Notes: a model not told the origin generated them from the letters alone. A stretch of 64,000 nucleotides of DNA from Carya illinoinensis (GCF_018687715.1 NC_056767.1:28588001-28652000); one strand, 5' to 3'; shown: positions 34,636-45,372, counted from the first letter of the stretch. Numbers and translations are program-made.

Positions 34636-35585
34636 TCACCAATCAGATGACTCGGTTGTTATAGCCATATTTAACTTTGTAATCATGCTAATGTGCATTT
34701 CAAAGACCATGGCCACAATTTCTGAAGTCTCATTTTCAATCAGATTTGCACTATTGGGATTGCCATTTTCTTTCTCGTGTTTCTTCTTGCACCTACATTC
34801 ATGCTTAAAGTGCCCATTCTTTCCACAATTGTAACAAGTTTTTGTTTTCTTTGACTTGTCACCATTGTTGGAATAATCATTATATTTTCTCTTGTTTCCT
34901 TCAAAATTACCCTGAAACTTATTTTTCTCGTTAACAAAATTCACTTTAGAGCCATTTTGAGAAAATAATTTCTTATCACGAATTCGAGTTTCCTCTTCAA
35001 TTCTTAAATGTTTTTTGAATTTGCTCTATAGTGAAATCTTATGTTGTTATTCCAACGTGGAGGAAGTTTGGCTATAATAGCCTAAACTTGCAAAGGTTCA
35101 GAAACTTCAATATTAAGATTTCGAAGTTTATTCACCAAAACTTACAATTCATGGACTTGATCCATCAAAGAAGTATTATCATTCATTGTAAACTCAAAAT
35201 ATTTCATAATAAGGAATTTATCCGTACCTTACTTTTCGGTTCTATACTTGAATTCCAATGCCTCCCAAATCTCTTTTGGTGACTTGATTGATATAAATAA
35301 GTTGTAGAGACGATCACAAAGTGTATTCAGAATGTGCCCTCTACATACCACTTCATCTTCTTCGTGCTTCTTGAGTTCTGCCTTGATTTGATCTTATTGT
35401 CAGATTTGGGTTCTGGAAGTACCAGCAAGTTTGAATCCAAAACATATGAAATCTTTCATGTAGTAGGAATGAACATCAACTTGTCTTTCCAGTGAGTAAA
35501 ATTTGTACCATCAAACCTATCTAGTTTGACAAAGTCTTGATTCATCATCTTGAAAATCGCCATTTCATATTTTGATCCCATTGCG
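34636..35585 (-). pseudogene. Copia gag with CCHC knuckle
   Basis: The knuckle CYNCGKNGHFKHEC is intact in a 102-residue frame (34944-34636). Upstream, on the minus strand from ~35575, a degenerate UBN2-type gag reads KLDRFDGTNFTHWKDKLMF with stops. Gag supplies the particle coat. Confidence 0.75.
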
Positions 35586-35603
35586 CCATTCTCACCTTAA
35601 AAT

Positions 35604-36390
35604 TGTTGAAGAAAGTTGTGTGAATACAGTAATCTGAAAAAATAAATGTGACTTTGAGGCGTGTAGAACATTATCTTTAAGGTGATAAGCGCCCCCACTC
35701 AAAAGAGTTTGTTATCGGGTTACAAGCAATTCACCTCCAGGATACAATAAAGTTACGACCTGCAGATAGCAATTCTAAAGTCTATCCTTAAGAGTTTCTT
35801 TATAAAATTGTGTAAGTGACCAAAAAAATGAGTGAATGGAATGAATAAATTCGTGGGCCTCATCCTCTATTTATAGAGGGTGAAGTGACACCATATGAAA
35901 AATCACAACTCTTAACTTGTGACGTTTCAACTGGTAGTTATAGTTTAAAGGTTATGTTGTTTCATTTAGATAGCAAAGAACATGCATGGTCAATTAGTGG
36001 TTGGACACCTCTCTCCCTAAAGGGCACTGGTTCGAACCTCACCTATTCAACATTTCTATTGAAATTATTTTGAAGCACACCAAGTAGGTCTTCACACGGG
36101 CCGATTCGACCCATGAGTAGTGCCTCTTCGGCCCATCCCAAACCTTGTGTCTATTCGGCCCATGCGTGGTACCTCTTTGGCCCACTCATCATATCTCTTC
36201 AGCTCAACGTGTTCGACCCAAGCATTGTGCCTATCCAAGTCCAACATTTCACTTATTTCACAAAATAAATGAAAATGCACTTGTGGAGTTTTGAGCTCAC
36301 ATATTTAATATAATTGTTCACTAAAATATATAATAACCCACATTTAATAAATTCACATATTTAATATCACAATCTATAATAAATATAACA
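35604..36390 (-). repeat. Copia 5' LTR (787 bp), uninterrupted
   Basis: Shows the pre-insertion state of the gypsy site (CTTCGGCCCATCCCAAACC at ~36126) and the CTCTATTTATAGAGGG TATA-like palindrome at ~35865. Confidence 0.87.
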
Positions 36391-37137
36391 AGTCCTAAAT
36401 CTCTTCCTACCAAATCGTTACTTTTTAAAAGGAAGATTGCTGAAAATTCCAATTGTCCTATATGTCGAAAGGTAGAGGAGACCATAATACATGCTCTATG
36501 GAAATGTCCAGCTGTGAATGATGTGTGGGCAGAGGTTGGAAGTGTAGTGCAGAAATGTGCAATTATTGGAGATTAAGAGCAGGTCTGGAAATTGAAAAGC
36601 TATATGAAACGATTTCCATCTTGAGAGGCATTTGGCATAGAAGAAATAAGGTAGTCTTTGAGAATCTCATTGATAGTCCATCAAAGGTGATCAATGCTAC
36701 CATAGCAAGTCTAAAAGAGTACAAGGAGGCTCAGGAGAGGAAGGGTGTGAAGCAGAGTTGTGAGGAAACAAGAAGAGAGAAGCAGTTACGGAAAAAACCT
36801 GTGGAAGTCTCTTTCAAGGCCAACTTTGACGCTACAATTAATGCTAAAACTAGAGAGTGGGTTTCGGAATTATTATCATGAATAGTGCAGGGGAAATCAT
36901 GGCTTCCTATTGTGACCAACTTCATATGGTGCCCCAGTCACTGATTGTAGAAACTTCAGCACTGAGGAAAGCTACAAAGTTGTGTTTAGATTAACTTCGT
37001 AAGGTGGGTATGCATTGTTGGGTAGAGGATGGACCAAATGCGATAGCTAGTATGATTACAACTGAAATGTTATGTATTGATTGAGTGGTTATGAATAAAT
37101 TCAGCTTCATTTTTTTCAAAAAAAAAAAAAAAAAAGG
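36391..37137 (+). pseudogene. LINE-2 zf-RVT remainder, RNase H and poly-A tail
   Basis: SLPTKSLLFKRKIAENSNC, CPICRKVEETIIHALWKCPA, VWAEVGS: a zf-RVT domain with its C..C...H...C pattern, then RNase H starting at FKANFDATIN (about 36810), then EIMAS and VETSALRKAT in shifted frames. An A18 tract at 37119-37136 is the retrotransposon tail. Confidence 0.75.
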
Positions 37138-37247
37138 TGGTATGCATCATTTTTTCTCTTTGAACATGATCCAAGTAAAGAATTTAAATTTTAAACATCC
37201 AAATCCAAATCATCCTCCTAAATCCTTGCATCCAAACGCACCATATG

Positions 37248-38027
37248 GATTGCCGAAAGGGCATTGGCTTTTTTTAAATATTTCTTTAACCTGTCCTAGT
37301 TGTGCGTATATAGGTTTCATATCTATTCCTTTTTAGATCTATTTCTATTAACTTTTGTTTAGTATTATTAATTTATTTGTTTATGTGGAAAAATATGTGC
37401 CAAAATAAATTGTTAGTATTCTTAATTGTTTAAAATAAACCCACTGATGTGTAATAAGACGATGGTACATTAATATTTTTTAGGAAAGTAATTCATATTT
37501 AAATTTTTTCCGAGTCTTAACAATTTATGAGAATCCTTTATATGTAATTACACGCATAGAAATACTTATGAGACCCTTCTTAAAATTCTAATCATTAAAA
37601 AATTACGTGATAATAACATAAATAGAATTTATTTAATGAAAAGTATTCCTAAAATTTCAAAACAGAAAAGAGAAAATATCTCAACTCTCAAAGCATCCTG
37701 ACCATATTATTTCCATTTATAATTATATTTTTAAAAAAATATTTATCATTTATTTTCTCATCATCATATCTCAATGACATTCAAAACAAAAATGAACTCC
37801 ACCAAAGTCGGAAATGATAGGAATTCAGCTTGTACTAATCATTTTGACTTTTTATATTAAAACAATTATCGTAAATAGTAGTAAAATAATTTATAAATAG
37901 TAATGAAATAATAATAAATTATTTGTGGATAATTTACAAATAATTCAGATTTCTTCAGGAAGAATACCTGAAGAAACTTGTATTCCCAAACAGTAAGATC
38001 CATTGTAAGCTAATTAGTAATGAATAC
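37248..38027. other. AT-rich intergenic stretch, nothing recognised
   Basis: No open frame or repeat that I can assign between the nest and the 38028 repeat. Confidence 0.4.
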
Positions 38028-38253
38028 TGCGCACGCTAGTTGAGATTGGGGCTTGGAAATAACTTCCAGAATTGCGGTAAGAGCGTAGAAGAAAAATGTC
38101 TGAAATTGATTATGGGAGGGAGCCTTTGCGTCCTTCACATATGAATCTTATGACGTTTCTTCATAGAACGATGCTATGTGACGCGTATGGAACAAAAATA
38201 ATGTTGGGGTTGGTCATGGTGTAGCTGTTCTAGAAATACCAAGAAGTGTTTTG
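38028..38253 (+). repeat. Direct repeat R3, copy 1, with 42-codon open frame
   Basis: Matches 44396-44610 over ~215 bp (GAGATTGGGGCTTGGAAATA, ATGTCTGAAATTGATTATGG, TATGGAACAAAAATAA). An ATG frame at 38096-38224 encodes 42 residues starting MSEIDYGREPL and containing LHRT and LCDAYGTKI; the second copy keeps the frame with 43 codons. The protein is not recognised. Confidence 0.6.
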
Positions 38254-38394
38254 TAATTACAGTTTAATAATTATTATAGATCAATCAACTCATTTTCAGA
38301 TGTCTATTTTAGTTTTCAAATTTCCACAAAAATTTCTACAGAACAAATAATAATAAATACGTATGAATTTCTCTATATGCAAATTTCTAAGAAA

Positions 38395-39110
38395 AACTCC
38401 CGATATGTCGGGACTCCAGAATTTAGAGAGTTTGAAGATTATATTTTGTGATGACTTAGTTAAGGTAGATCAATATGTTGGCTTCCTTGATAGACTTTGT
38501 CAAATTGTCAATTACCAGTTGCAAGAGCTATACTAGTTTTCTAAGATCCGTCAAGTTGGAATCTCTAAAATTCCTTGATCTTTTTAACTGCAAAAAGGCT
38601 GCATAATTTTCCTAAAATTGAGAGTGAAATTAAATGTTTGAAGAACATTAAATTAGAAGGCACTGCTATAAGAAAACTGCCTCCATCGATTGGTAATCTC
38701 ATTAGACTTGTACATTTAAATCTAAAAGAGTGCGACAAATCAAGACATATCCCTAATAGCATTTTTTAGTTGCAACAACGTCTAAATATTCTCTCTCTTG
38801 ATGGTACCTACTCGGATAAAATACAATATCCCTCCATTGGAGAACTACTCTAGTCACCACCTCCAATGAATTCAAGCATTTCAAATTATGGGTTCTCTCT
38901 CTCTCCCTCTCTCTCTCATATTGTGTACCTTTGTCTACTAACAATTATGATGCTAGCTAGCTTGTTCAACAGGATGGAGAGCATTTCGAATCAGTGGAGG
39001 GAAGTCTACAACTTAAGTATTATAGCATAGACAATAGAATGCTAATTAAAAGTTTTGGAGTCTGTGTGGTACGCAAGCATAAGGAGATGATCAATACGAA
39101 AAATGATGTA
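38395..39110 (+). pseudogene. TNL relic 2: LRR exon, CT-rich intron and C-JID remnant
   Basis: The LRR part opens FLRKTPDMSGLQNLESLKI (from ~38391), parallel to relic 3. After at least two frameshifts it continues FPKIESEIKCLKNIKLEGTA, IRKLPPSIGNLIRLVHLNL to 38769, a stop and LNILSLDG. A CT-rich tract at 38887-38920 marks the intron, and CTAG before CTTGTTCAACAG (38961) the last acceptor. The C-JID exon has a large deletion: it jumps from CAGG to GGAGAGCATTTC and decays by 39110. The NB-ARC and TIR exons are missing. Confidence 0.75.
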
Positions 39111-39119
39111 TATTTTTCC

Positions 39120-39375
39120 GGGATTTTGCCGTCTCTCCTTATAATTCAAGCTTTGTGCCCGTATTAGTCTAATACTATTAGATAGAGTTACTTAGCTTGG
39201 AGTTTTGTGCCTCTTTTATTTTTATTTTTTTTGGTTGGATTTTCACTTGATTTATGCATTTGAATAATGCTGCTTAATACTGATTTGATTTACTTTTACT
39301 TTTCTGTTTCATCAATATTTAGATTTTCATATTTCTAAATAATATTTAGTGATTGTTGATCTAAAGCTACCTAGA
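39120..39375 (+). repeat. TNL 3'-flank segment, copy 2
   Basis: Shares CTCTCCTTATAATTCAAGCT, TTTGTGCCTCTTTTATTTTT and GGATTTTCACTTGATTTATG with copies 1 and 3, in the expected position after relic 2. Confidence 0.65.
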
Positions 39376-39866
39376 TCATAGGGCTACCTAAGGCTGCAAC
39401 TCATCCAGCCCAAGCTAGTTTTGGGCCCAAACCGGCCTGACCCACGAATTCGGGACGGGATCTTGGTCTTTTTTCCCCACGTTATGAGCTCAAAATTGCC
39501 AGAACCCAACACAAGCTCCTCTGTTTTTGTTGGTCCTTTTTTTCCCCTACAAGAACTCCTTTGAGTCATGCATATAGATATATAGATATATAAGTAGCCT
39601 GTAGGTGTACATATTCCCTGCATTAACAATGAATTAGCCTGTATTTAACTGCACTGAATGATTGAAGTTGGACTACACTGCATTTAATTACATTGCAGAA
39701 TGCTTTATATATGCTACATCGAAACATTTCAATATTGAAGATCGTTTGTTGCAATAAAACCAAATCTTCTGCATTAGTGACAAATTCCAGCACAAACTCT
39801 TTGATGAGTGCTCTACTAGTTGCCAAAATTCATAGAATAATGATTAGAAAAACAGCTCTGATTCTT
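39376..39866. other. No gene recognised
   Basis: A GGGCCCAAACCGGCC stretch (39421) resembles the ends of small DNA transposons; an 81-residue minus-strand open frame spans it but looks non-genic. Confidence 0.35.
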
Positions 39867-41033
39867 CGAATATTATTATTATTTTTCTTGATGGAAATAT
39901 GCTTCAAGCATTCGTTCATAAACGAAGTTACAACTGCGACTTATCAGTACAAGAGAACCAGATTATAAGTCAACTAACGCAAATGCTCAGGAGCTTCCCC
40001 GCACACAAAGTGGCAGACATTGTCTAAACTTCTAAACCTCTCATTCGAGAGAAAGCACTCTGTAAAAAATAGAATGACCAGCCCCTCCAACCACCTAAGG
40101 AGGTGGAGAAGGCATAATCCTTTTGGACAGAGTCCAAAAGACAAAAACTAAAACAACACAACTAAAACGACAAAGAACTACACTACACAACAAAACAAAC
40201 AGCAAACCAAGCGCTAGCAAGAGCCCGAAGGCACACCACCCCAGGCGTCGGCATCAGCAGCCCAAGAAACAGCACGAGCACCCAGCTCGCGTACGGACCA
40301 CAAAACCTCCACCAGAGGTAGGCCGTACGTCCGCCAGCCGTAGCATCGTCCGCCATACTCCATACGCACTAGCCACAGGTTGTGTCGAACCAAAAAACTC
40401 AACACTCCGCTTGGTATTAAGCAAGGAAACCAGAGACAACCAAAAACCAAAAACAGAAGAAAAATAATAGAAAGCAGAAAATAGACAGAAAAAAGACGGA
40501 CAAAAAACACAAAGCAGTGGTGCGTGCGGAGCAAACAACTCTTAGAGGAGATCCGACGGTCGGTCGAAGGACACCCGGAGTCTTGGGACCCAGAAAAGTC
40601 AGGTTTTAAGTCGGCAGGAGGCTCCACAGTGGCGCTTGACTGCCACGCGCGGTAGCAGGCCGAGACTCTGTCCCTCGCGTGCGGGCTACGCGCCCCTCCG
40701 TTTGGCTCTCCATTCGGAGATCTTGAAGATTGGCGGCTGGCCAACGTCATGGTGGGGCGCTTGTTGGCGAACGGCGGCTGGAAGCGACCCCGTCGGAAAA
40801 ATCCCCTTTATTTGCCTGAAAAACACAAAAACAAAACGAAAGCGCAAAATGGAAAACCAGACAAAAGAAGGAGAAGGAGGGGGAAGGGAAGAGAGGGGGG
40901 GGGGGGAGAGAGAGAGAGAGCCAAAGCTCCCACCCCCATTGAACGCTCAGAAAAGGGAAGCTAGGGTTTGGCTTTTCGTTCAGAGGTTTTTCGCTCTGAA
41001 GGGAAACGAAAGTGCTTCTCCGAATATTATTAT
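39867..41033 (-). mobile_element. 1.14-kb LINE-derived non-autonomous insertion with 13-bp target duplication
   Basis: CGAATATTATTAT occurs at 39867-39879 and 41021-41033, framing 1141 bp. In minus orientation the element starts GAGAAGCACTTTCG, with a GC-rich leader containing a pyrimidine tract, and ends TTCCATCAAGAAAAATA, like plant L1 tails. The interior has a 178-residue open frame (40750-40214) of Ser/Arg/Gly-rich sequence and hydrophobic stretches that I do not recognise. It appears to join a LINE 5' leader to a LINE 3' end without ORF2. The alternative is a novel SINE-like family. Confidence 0.6.
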
Positions 41034-41282
41034 AAGTGGTTGAAGTTTGCAACACTCGAGATTATGAGAGCCCAAAGTTGCCTTAATTTATAGGGTCCTT
41101 CCTATACTCCATTATCGTGTATGCTCCCACAATAAGCATATGCAGACAATAAACAAAAGATAAAAAAACGTATCAAGATTATTCAAGCATATGTTTGTGT
41201 GTGTGGAGTAGTCTATTTTCTCAAATTCAAGCATCTGGAAGTGACTCTTCCTCTGAAATTCTGGCCCAATTAGTTAAATGCA
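41034..41282. other. Spacer before the SRP-receptor pseudogene
   Basis: No promoter, start codon region or first SRX-domain codons of the receptor were found here, so the 5' end of the pseudogene is missing. Confidence 0.4.
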
Positions 41283-44191
41283 TTGGCCCAATCAATACTC
41301 CATCTGTTGTATTTGGACGATCTGCTTGCAATGGTGAACCGTGAGTTTTTGGAGGTGTATGATCCGAAATGGATAGCCTATAGTGATTTCGATGAAATTT
41401 TTAGGCAACTGAAAAAGGAAGCTGAAGCTCGTGCTGAAGATTTGAAGAGATTAAAGGAGGTGGTGGGCAAGCCTCTAAATAATAGTAAGAAGCAAGGGCA
41501 AATGCAAAATGGCTAGATTTGAAGGAGTAAGTAACAAAAAGAGTGAAAGTACTTTCCCCAATGATGGTGGGGATGGTGATAATACAAAAGGCCACAACTT
41601 GGAGAATGGGCACTCCAATGGTAACTATGCTCATAATGATGATTCTAAGGTGAATGGTGGTGCTAATAGTATAGAAAATGGGAGCTCTGATGTTGGGGCT
41701 CTTGATGTAAATAAGCTTTAGAAGCTTAGAGCTTAAGGTGGGAAGAAAGCCGAAACCCTTGTTAGCAAGGGCTCTAAGGCAGAGACAGAGAAAAAGATAA
41801 CAAGGAAGAATAGAGTTAGGAATGATTCACCTCCTCAGGCAAAATTGGATTTCACAGATGATGTGGGTGAGAATGGGGACAATATAGAGGTTGTTGCAGT
41901 TGATCATGGTGAAATTATGATGGACAAGGAAGAGTTCTTTAGCAGTGAAAGCGAGGCTGAAGATGATGAGGAAGTGGGTCCGCAAGCCTGAAACTAAGAA
42001 GAAGGGGTGGTTTTCAGCAATGTTCCAAAGGTTAGTTCATTAATTTCAATCCTTTGGTTATTGTGTGTGCATGTATGACTTAATTTAGATCATACACGTA
42101 ATTTTATTTTTATAACTTCCATTCACTATCTGCAGTATTTGTAGTTTTAGGCATAGTTAGTTGAAGGATATTGCTTGAGTTTTTCAACAATGTCTTTCTT
42201 CATGAAAAAAATATGATACTGAGTACTTGATCTCCATGCAGCAATTCAACATAATGTTTTGGGCCATAATTTAGTTTTTATATCGTTACTTCCTTTAAAA
42301 TCTACTTATTTTTCAATTTACACAGACAGTGGCATTAAACCATAAATGAAGTTTAAGTGCCTAAGTTTCCCTTGAGCAGTTCAAACAATTATGTTATAAA
42401 ATAAATAAATAAATAAATTATCTCATGGAATTATTGGGAGAAATCACTGTTTTCTTTGTAGTGATTTATTTATCTATTTTTTAAAAGCCTGGGGTGTACA
42501 AGTAGGCTTCCATGAAGTTTATCTTGTTGATGGCTGAAATTTCATATTTGTTTTTGTAATTTGTAAGAACCTGGGGTGTACAACTGTAAACTTCAAGCTT
42601 TTAGGCATTAAAATGGATTGTCGCCTTACCATTGCATTTTTTGTTGAAATCTGTCTTGACATTACCAGATACTTGCCTCATTAATTATTCACTTTCGTAT
42701 GTTCAGTATTGCGGGCAAAGCGAATCTGGAGAAGTCAGACCTGGAACCAGCTTTGAAAGCTCTCAAGGATAGGCTTATGATGAAGAATGTGGTATGTTTC
42801 AGTGATATACTATGTTTTCATATTTGCTTTATCTGTACTTCTCAAATACACTTAGCCTGCTACTTAGAGCTCCTTGTTATTACATCGCAGGCTGAGGAGA
42901 TAGCAGAGAAACTCCGTGAATCTGTGGCAGCGAGTCTTGAAGGGAAACAGTTGGCTTCGTTTACAAGGATATCTTCAACAGTGCAGGTTTGTGAATCCAT
43001 CCCTTTTTTTTTTTTAATCTCAACTGCTTCGCTTCTGATCATCATTTGATTCTTTGTGATGAGATTGAGACCCTGGCACGAAACAATGACTACAGGCAGC
43101 AATGGAAGAAGCTCTTGTTTGTATTTTAACTCCTAAGTGCTTTCTTGACATATTGGGGGATGTGCATGTTGCCAGGGAACAAAGGAAGCCTTATGTTGTT
43201 GTTTTTGTCGGTGTTAATGGAGTTGGGAAATCTACTAATCTGGCCAAGGTAAGCCATCTCTTTTTTATTTTTCTACTTTTTTTTTAACATAAATGGAACT
43301 GTGAGACTTCCCCAAATGATATTAAAAAAAATATTTAATGTTAAGATTTAATAATATTAAAAAGATTTAATATAACTAGCCTTTACTCCTGTATCGTAGA
43401 GGATGCATGTGCATGTGTATTTGCATATATTGGTCCTGTGAGCACACTTATTATATTCTATGAATTTTGAGTGTAGAGTTTCTTTTAAAAATCACTTTGC
43501 AGGTTGCCTACTGGCTTCTACAGCACGAGATCAATGTCATGATGGCTGCTTGTGACACATTCCAATCTGGAGCGGTTGAGCAGCTGCGGAGTCATGCATG
43601 CAGGTATCGCGCTTATCTGGTATTATGTTATAAATGTGTGCTGTTATCTGCTATATGTATCATACTGACTTTTATAGATAATTAGGGCTATGTGTTTCAC
43701 TGACATGTTTGTTTTTACTCCATCATGGCCATTTGATACATGTACTCCATTTTTTAGGATAATGAACCATTGATGAGAGCACTCTCAAAGCTTATTTACC
43801 TTAACAATTCTGATCTGGTCTTGTTTGTTGGAGAGGCACTGGTTGGAAATGAGGCCGTTGATCAACTTTCAAAATTCAATCTGGTATGACTTCTAGATTT
43901 AGGATTGTCATCTATTGTTGGGATCTTTTATTTATCGAGTTATTTAAGCTACACTTGTTTTGTATACAGAAATTAGCCGACCTTTCGACTTTAGCTTGGC
44001 CAAGACTGATAGATGGGATCTTGCTGACAAAGTTCTATTCTATTGATGATAAGGTAGTTACTCTTCAAACAGCAAGGAGTTTGAGAGTTTTGATTGCTTG
44101 ATTTGCATCCATTGTGGCCGGATGTGTACTATCACAAACAGATCTCAAGAAGCTCAATGTCAAATCGATTGTCAAGACCCTCCTTAAATGA
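41283..44191 (+). pseudogene. SRPRA: Unprocessed pseudogene of SRP receptor alpha subunit
   Basis: The functional protein is the ER-membrane docking GTPase that receives SRP-ribosome complexes. The first segment (41283-42030) keeps ILHLLYLDDLLAM and FDEIFRQLKKEAEARAEDLK of the N-terminal SRX region, then a charged linker, with a stop at 41514, a frameshift and stops at 41719, 41734 and near 41986. Exons with consensus GT/AG borders follow at 42707-42791 (GKANLEKSDLEPALKALKDR), 42891-42986, 43096-43248 (P-loop GVNGVGKSTNLAK), 43503-43603 (DTFQSGAVEQL), 43758-43883 ([17 protein letters not shown]) and 43970 on (RLIDGILLTKFY). The exon with the DTAGR motif is absent, TKFD is TKFY, and the GCGQSYTDL region is scrambled until TDLKKLNVKSIVKTLLK ends at TGA 44189-44191. 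Introns are retained, so it arose by DNA duplication. Confidence 0.88.
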
Positions 44192-44358
44192 GAATTTGTT
44201 GGTTTCATTCTTCATGGTGTGCTGTGTGTCTGTCTGTCACTTGGGAACATCTATGTTGTTGCTGAACTTTCTGTGTCATCCCATATGAGCCCATGAACTT
44301 GTTCGAGGTGAATCAGTCACTTGCATCTGTTGCTTGTATTATAGTGAATCGTACGTGT

Positions 44359-44362
<4 letters not shown>

Positions 44363-44395
<33 letters not shown>
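44363..44395. repeat. (CT)n microsatellite
   Basis: About 16 CT units immediately before the second R3 copy. Confidence 0.9.
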
Positions 44396-44397
<2 letters not shown>

Positions 44398-44610
44398 GCA
44401 CTCTAGAGATTGGGGCTTGGAAATAACTTCAGAATTTCAATCAGAGCATAGAATAAAAATGTCTGAAATTGATTATGGGAGGCAGCCTTTGCATGCTTTG
44501 CATACAAATCTTATGATGTATCTTCATAGAACGATACTATGTGATGCGTATGGAACAAAAATAACGTTGGGGTTGGTGTTGCTGTACTAGAAATATGACG
44601 AAGTGTTTTA
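44396..44610 (+). repeat. Direct repeat R3, copy 2, with 43-codon open frame
   Basis: Paralogue of 38028-38253. The ATG frame 44459-44590 reads MSEIDYGRQPLHALHTNLMM, then YLHRTILCDAYGTKI and a short hydrophobic end before TAG. Differences from copy 1 are substitutions without internal indels across the frame up to the last few codons. It lies just downstream of the SRPRA pseudogene and is itself the LINE-1 target region. Confidence 0.6.
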
Positions 44611-44636
44611 GTCAAGCATTTCTCAAGAATGGGGCT

Positions 44637-44680
<44 letters not shown>

Positions 44681-44795
44681 AAGGGAGGAGGGACCCTCCG
44701 TGGTATATTCAAAACCTCACATGTGGCGGAGGAAAACCATGGATACAAAAAGAAACTCCATATATAACCAAAAAAACCAAATACAAAAAATCAGA

Positions 44796-45372
44796 TCAAC
44801 CATCTCGTATATATGGCAGACCCGTTTTATCCATCTTCAGAAGGCCACGAAGCTTCCATGGTAAATCAGAAAAGAGGTCCCAATATTTAGTGCATCCCTC
44901 CAAACCCATTCTAGCTAAAAGATCTGTCGGAGTATTTGCTTCCCGGTAGACATGAGTGATATTTACATTCATACTTCTCAACATATATGTTCGTTCTTCC
45001 CAAAAGTCTTCCACATACCATAACCCACAAAGTGATGTTTTCAGCCATTTTATCACAGTGCTAGAGTCCAGTTCTATGTCTAACTGAACAATACCCATAC
45101 TTTTTGCTAATTTTACTCCATGGTAAACCGCCATGAATTCCACAAAGGAAACTGTTCCTTGGTCAAGAGAAACCGCAAAAGGTCTAACCAAGTTACCTGA
45201 GGAGTTTCGGATAACTCCTCCACCTCCAGCTTACCCCAGATTGCCTCGGTTACTTCCATCGGTATTGAGTTTGTATCTTCCCTGGTATGGTCGAAACCAT
45301 TTGACTACCTGTGGTGTTCTCTTTGTAACCATTTTTGGAGGAACATTTAGCTCTTTTAGTATCACCTCATCT
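44796..45372 (-). pseudogene. LINE-1 ORF2 RNase H domain
   Basis: RYKLNTDGSNRG (first catalytic Asp), a TAA stop at 45231-45233, GGGGVIRNSSGNLVRPFAVS, VSFVEFMAVYHGVKLA (Glu), IELDSSTVIKWL (Asp) and ITHVYREANTPTDLLARMG. All catalytic positions are visible; only the stop and an upstream frameshift break it. Sequence 44677-44795 is the 3' UTR. Confidence 0.85.

Larger units (their letters stand above)
22528..36390 (-). mobile_element. Ty1/copia LTR retrotransposon (minus strand) inserted in LINE-2 and split by a gypsy element
   Basis: The 5' LTR is at 35604-36390 and the 3' LTR at 22528-31091, the latter split by a gypsy element at 23057-30728. In element orientation LTRs start TGTTAT and end CTTCAACA. 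Internal order is gag, GAG-pre-integrase, integrase, reverse transcriptase, RNase H, that is copia order. Flanks are AATCA (22523-22527) and AGTCC (36391-36395), probably a mutated 5-bp target duplication. A polypurine tract GTAGGGGAT precedes the 3' LTR. I do not recognise a standard tRNA-Met primer-binding site. Many stops and frameshifts: inactive. Confidence 0.85.
16740..37137 (+). mobile_element. L1-type LINE (LINE-2), interrupted by two later insertions and internally deleted
   Basis: LINE coding sequence runs in one direction through 16790-17417, 19566-22527 and 36391-37137, ending in an A18 tail at 37119-37136. Gaps are filled by a hAT-like insertion (17418-19565) and a Ty1/copia element (22528-36390). 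Reading across the copia junction restores the zf-RVT phrase (FLWRANH before, SLPTKSLLFKRKI after). The reverse transcriptase core is missing: ORF2 goes from SNRLKKY (22043) straight to a zf-RVT segment at ~22115, without a YADD box. No target duplication was found. Confidence 0.75.
16637..37247. mobile_element. MITE-like outer arms of the transposon nest (16637-16720 and 37190-37247)
   Basis: The left arm TTTGCATTTGGATAGAAG with repeated ATTTGGAT/TTTGAATTTGG resembles the reverse complement of the right arm, GTGCGTTTGGATGCAAGG with ATTTGGATTTGGAT. The arms are about 45 bp of imperfect inverted repeat and enclose everything from the LINE inward. No clear target duplication is seen, so class is uncertain; the alternative is two unrelated MITE ends. 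Confidence 0.45.

Noticed and set aside
41034..41282. Promoter or first exon for SRPRA
   Set aside because: No sequence encoding the first SRX residues is visible and the flanking LINE-derived insert ends at 41033; the 5' part is simply absent.
44595..44864. Plus-strand open frame with a phenylalanine run across 44639-44676
   Set aside because: It is the complement of the LINE poly-A tail, not a protein.
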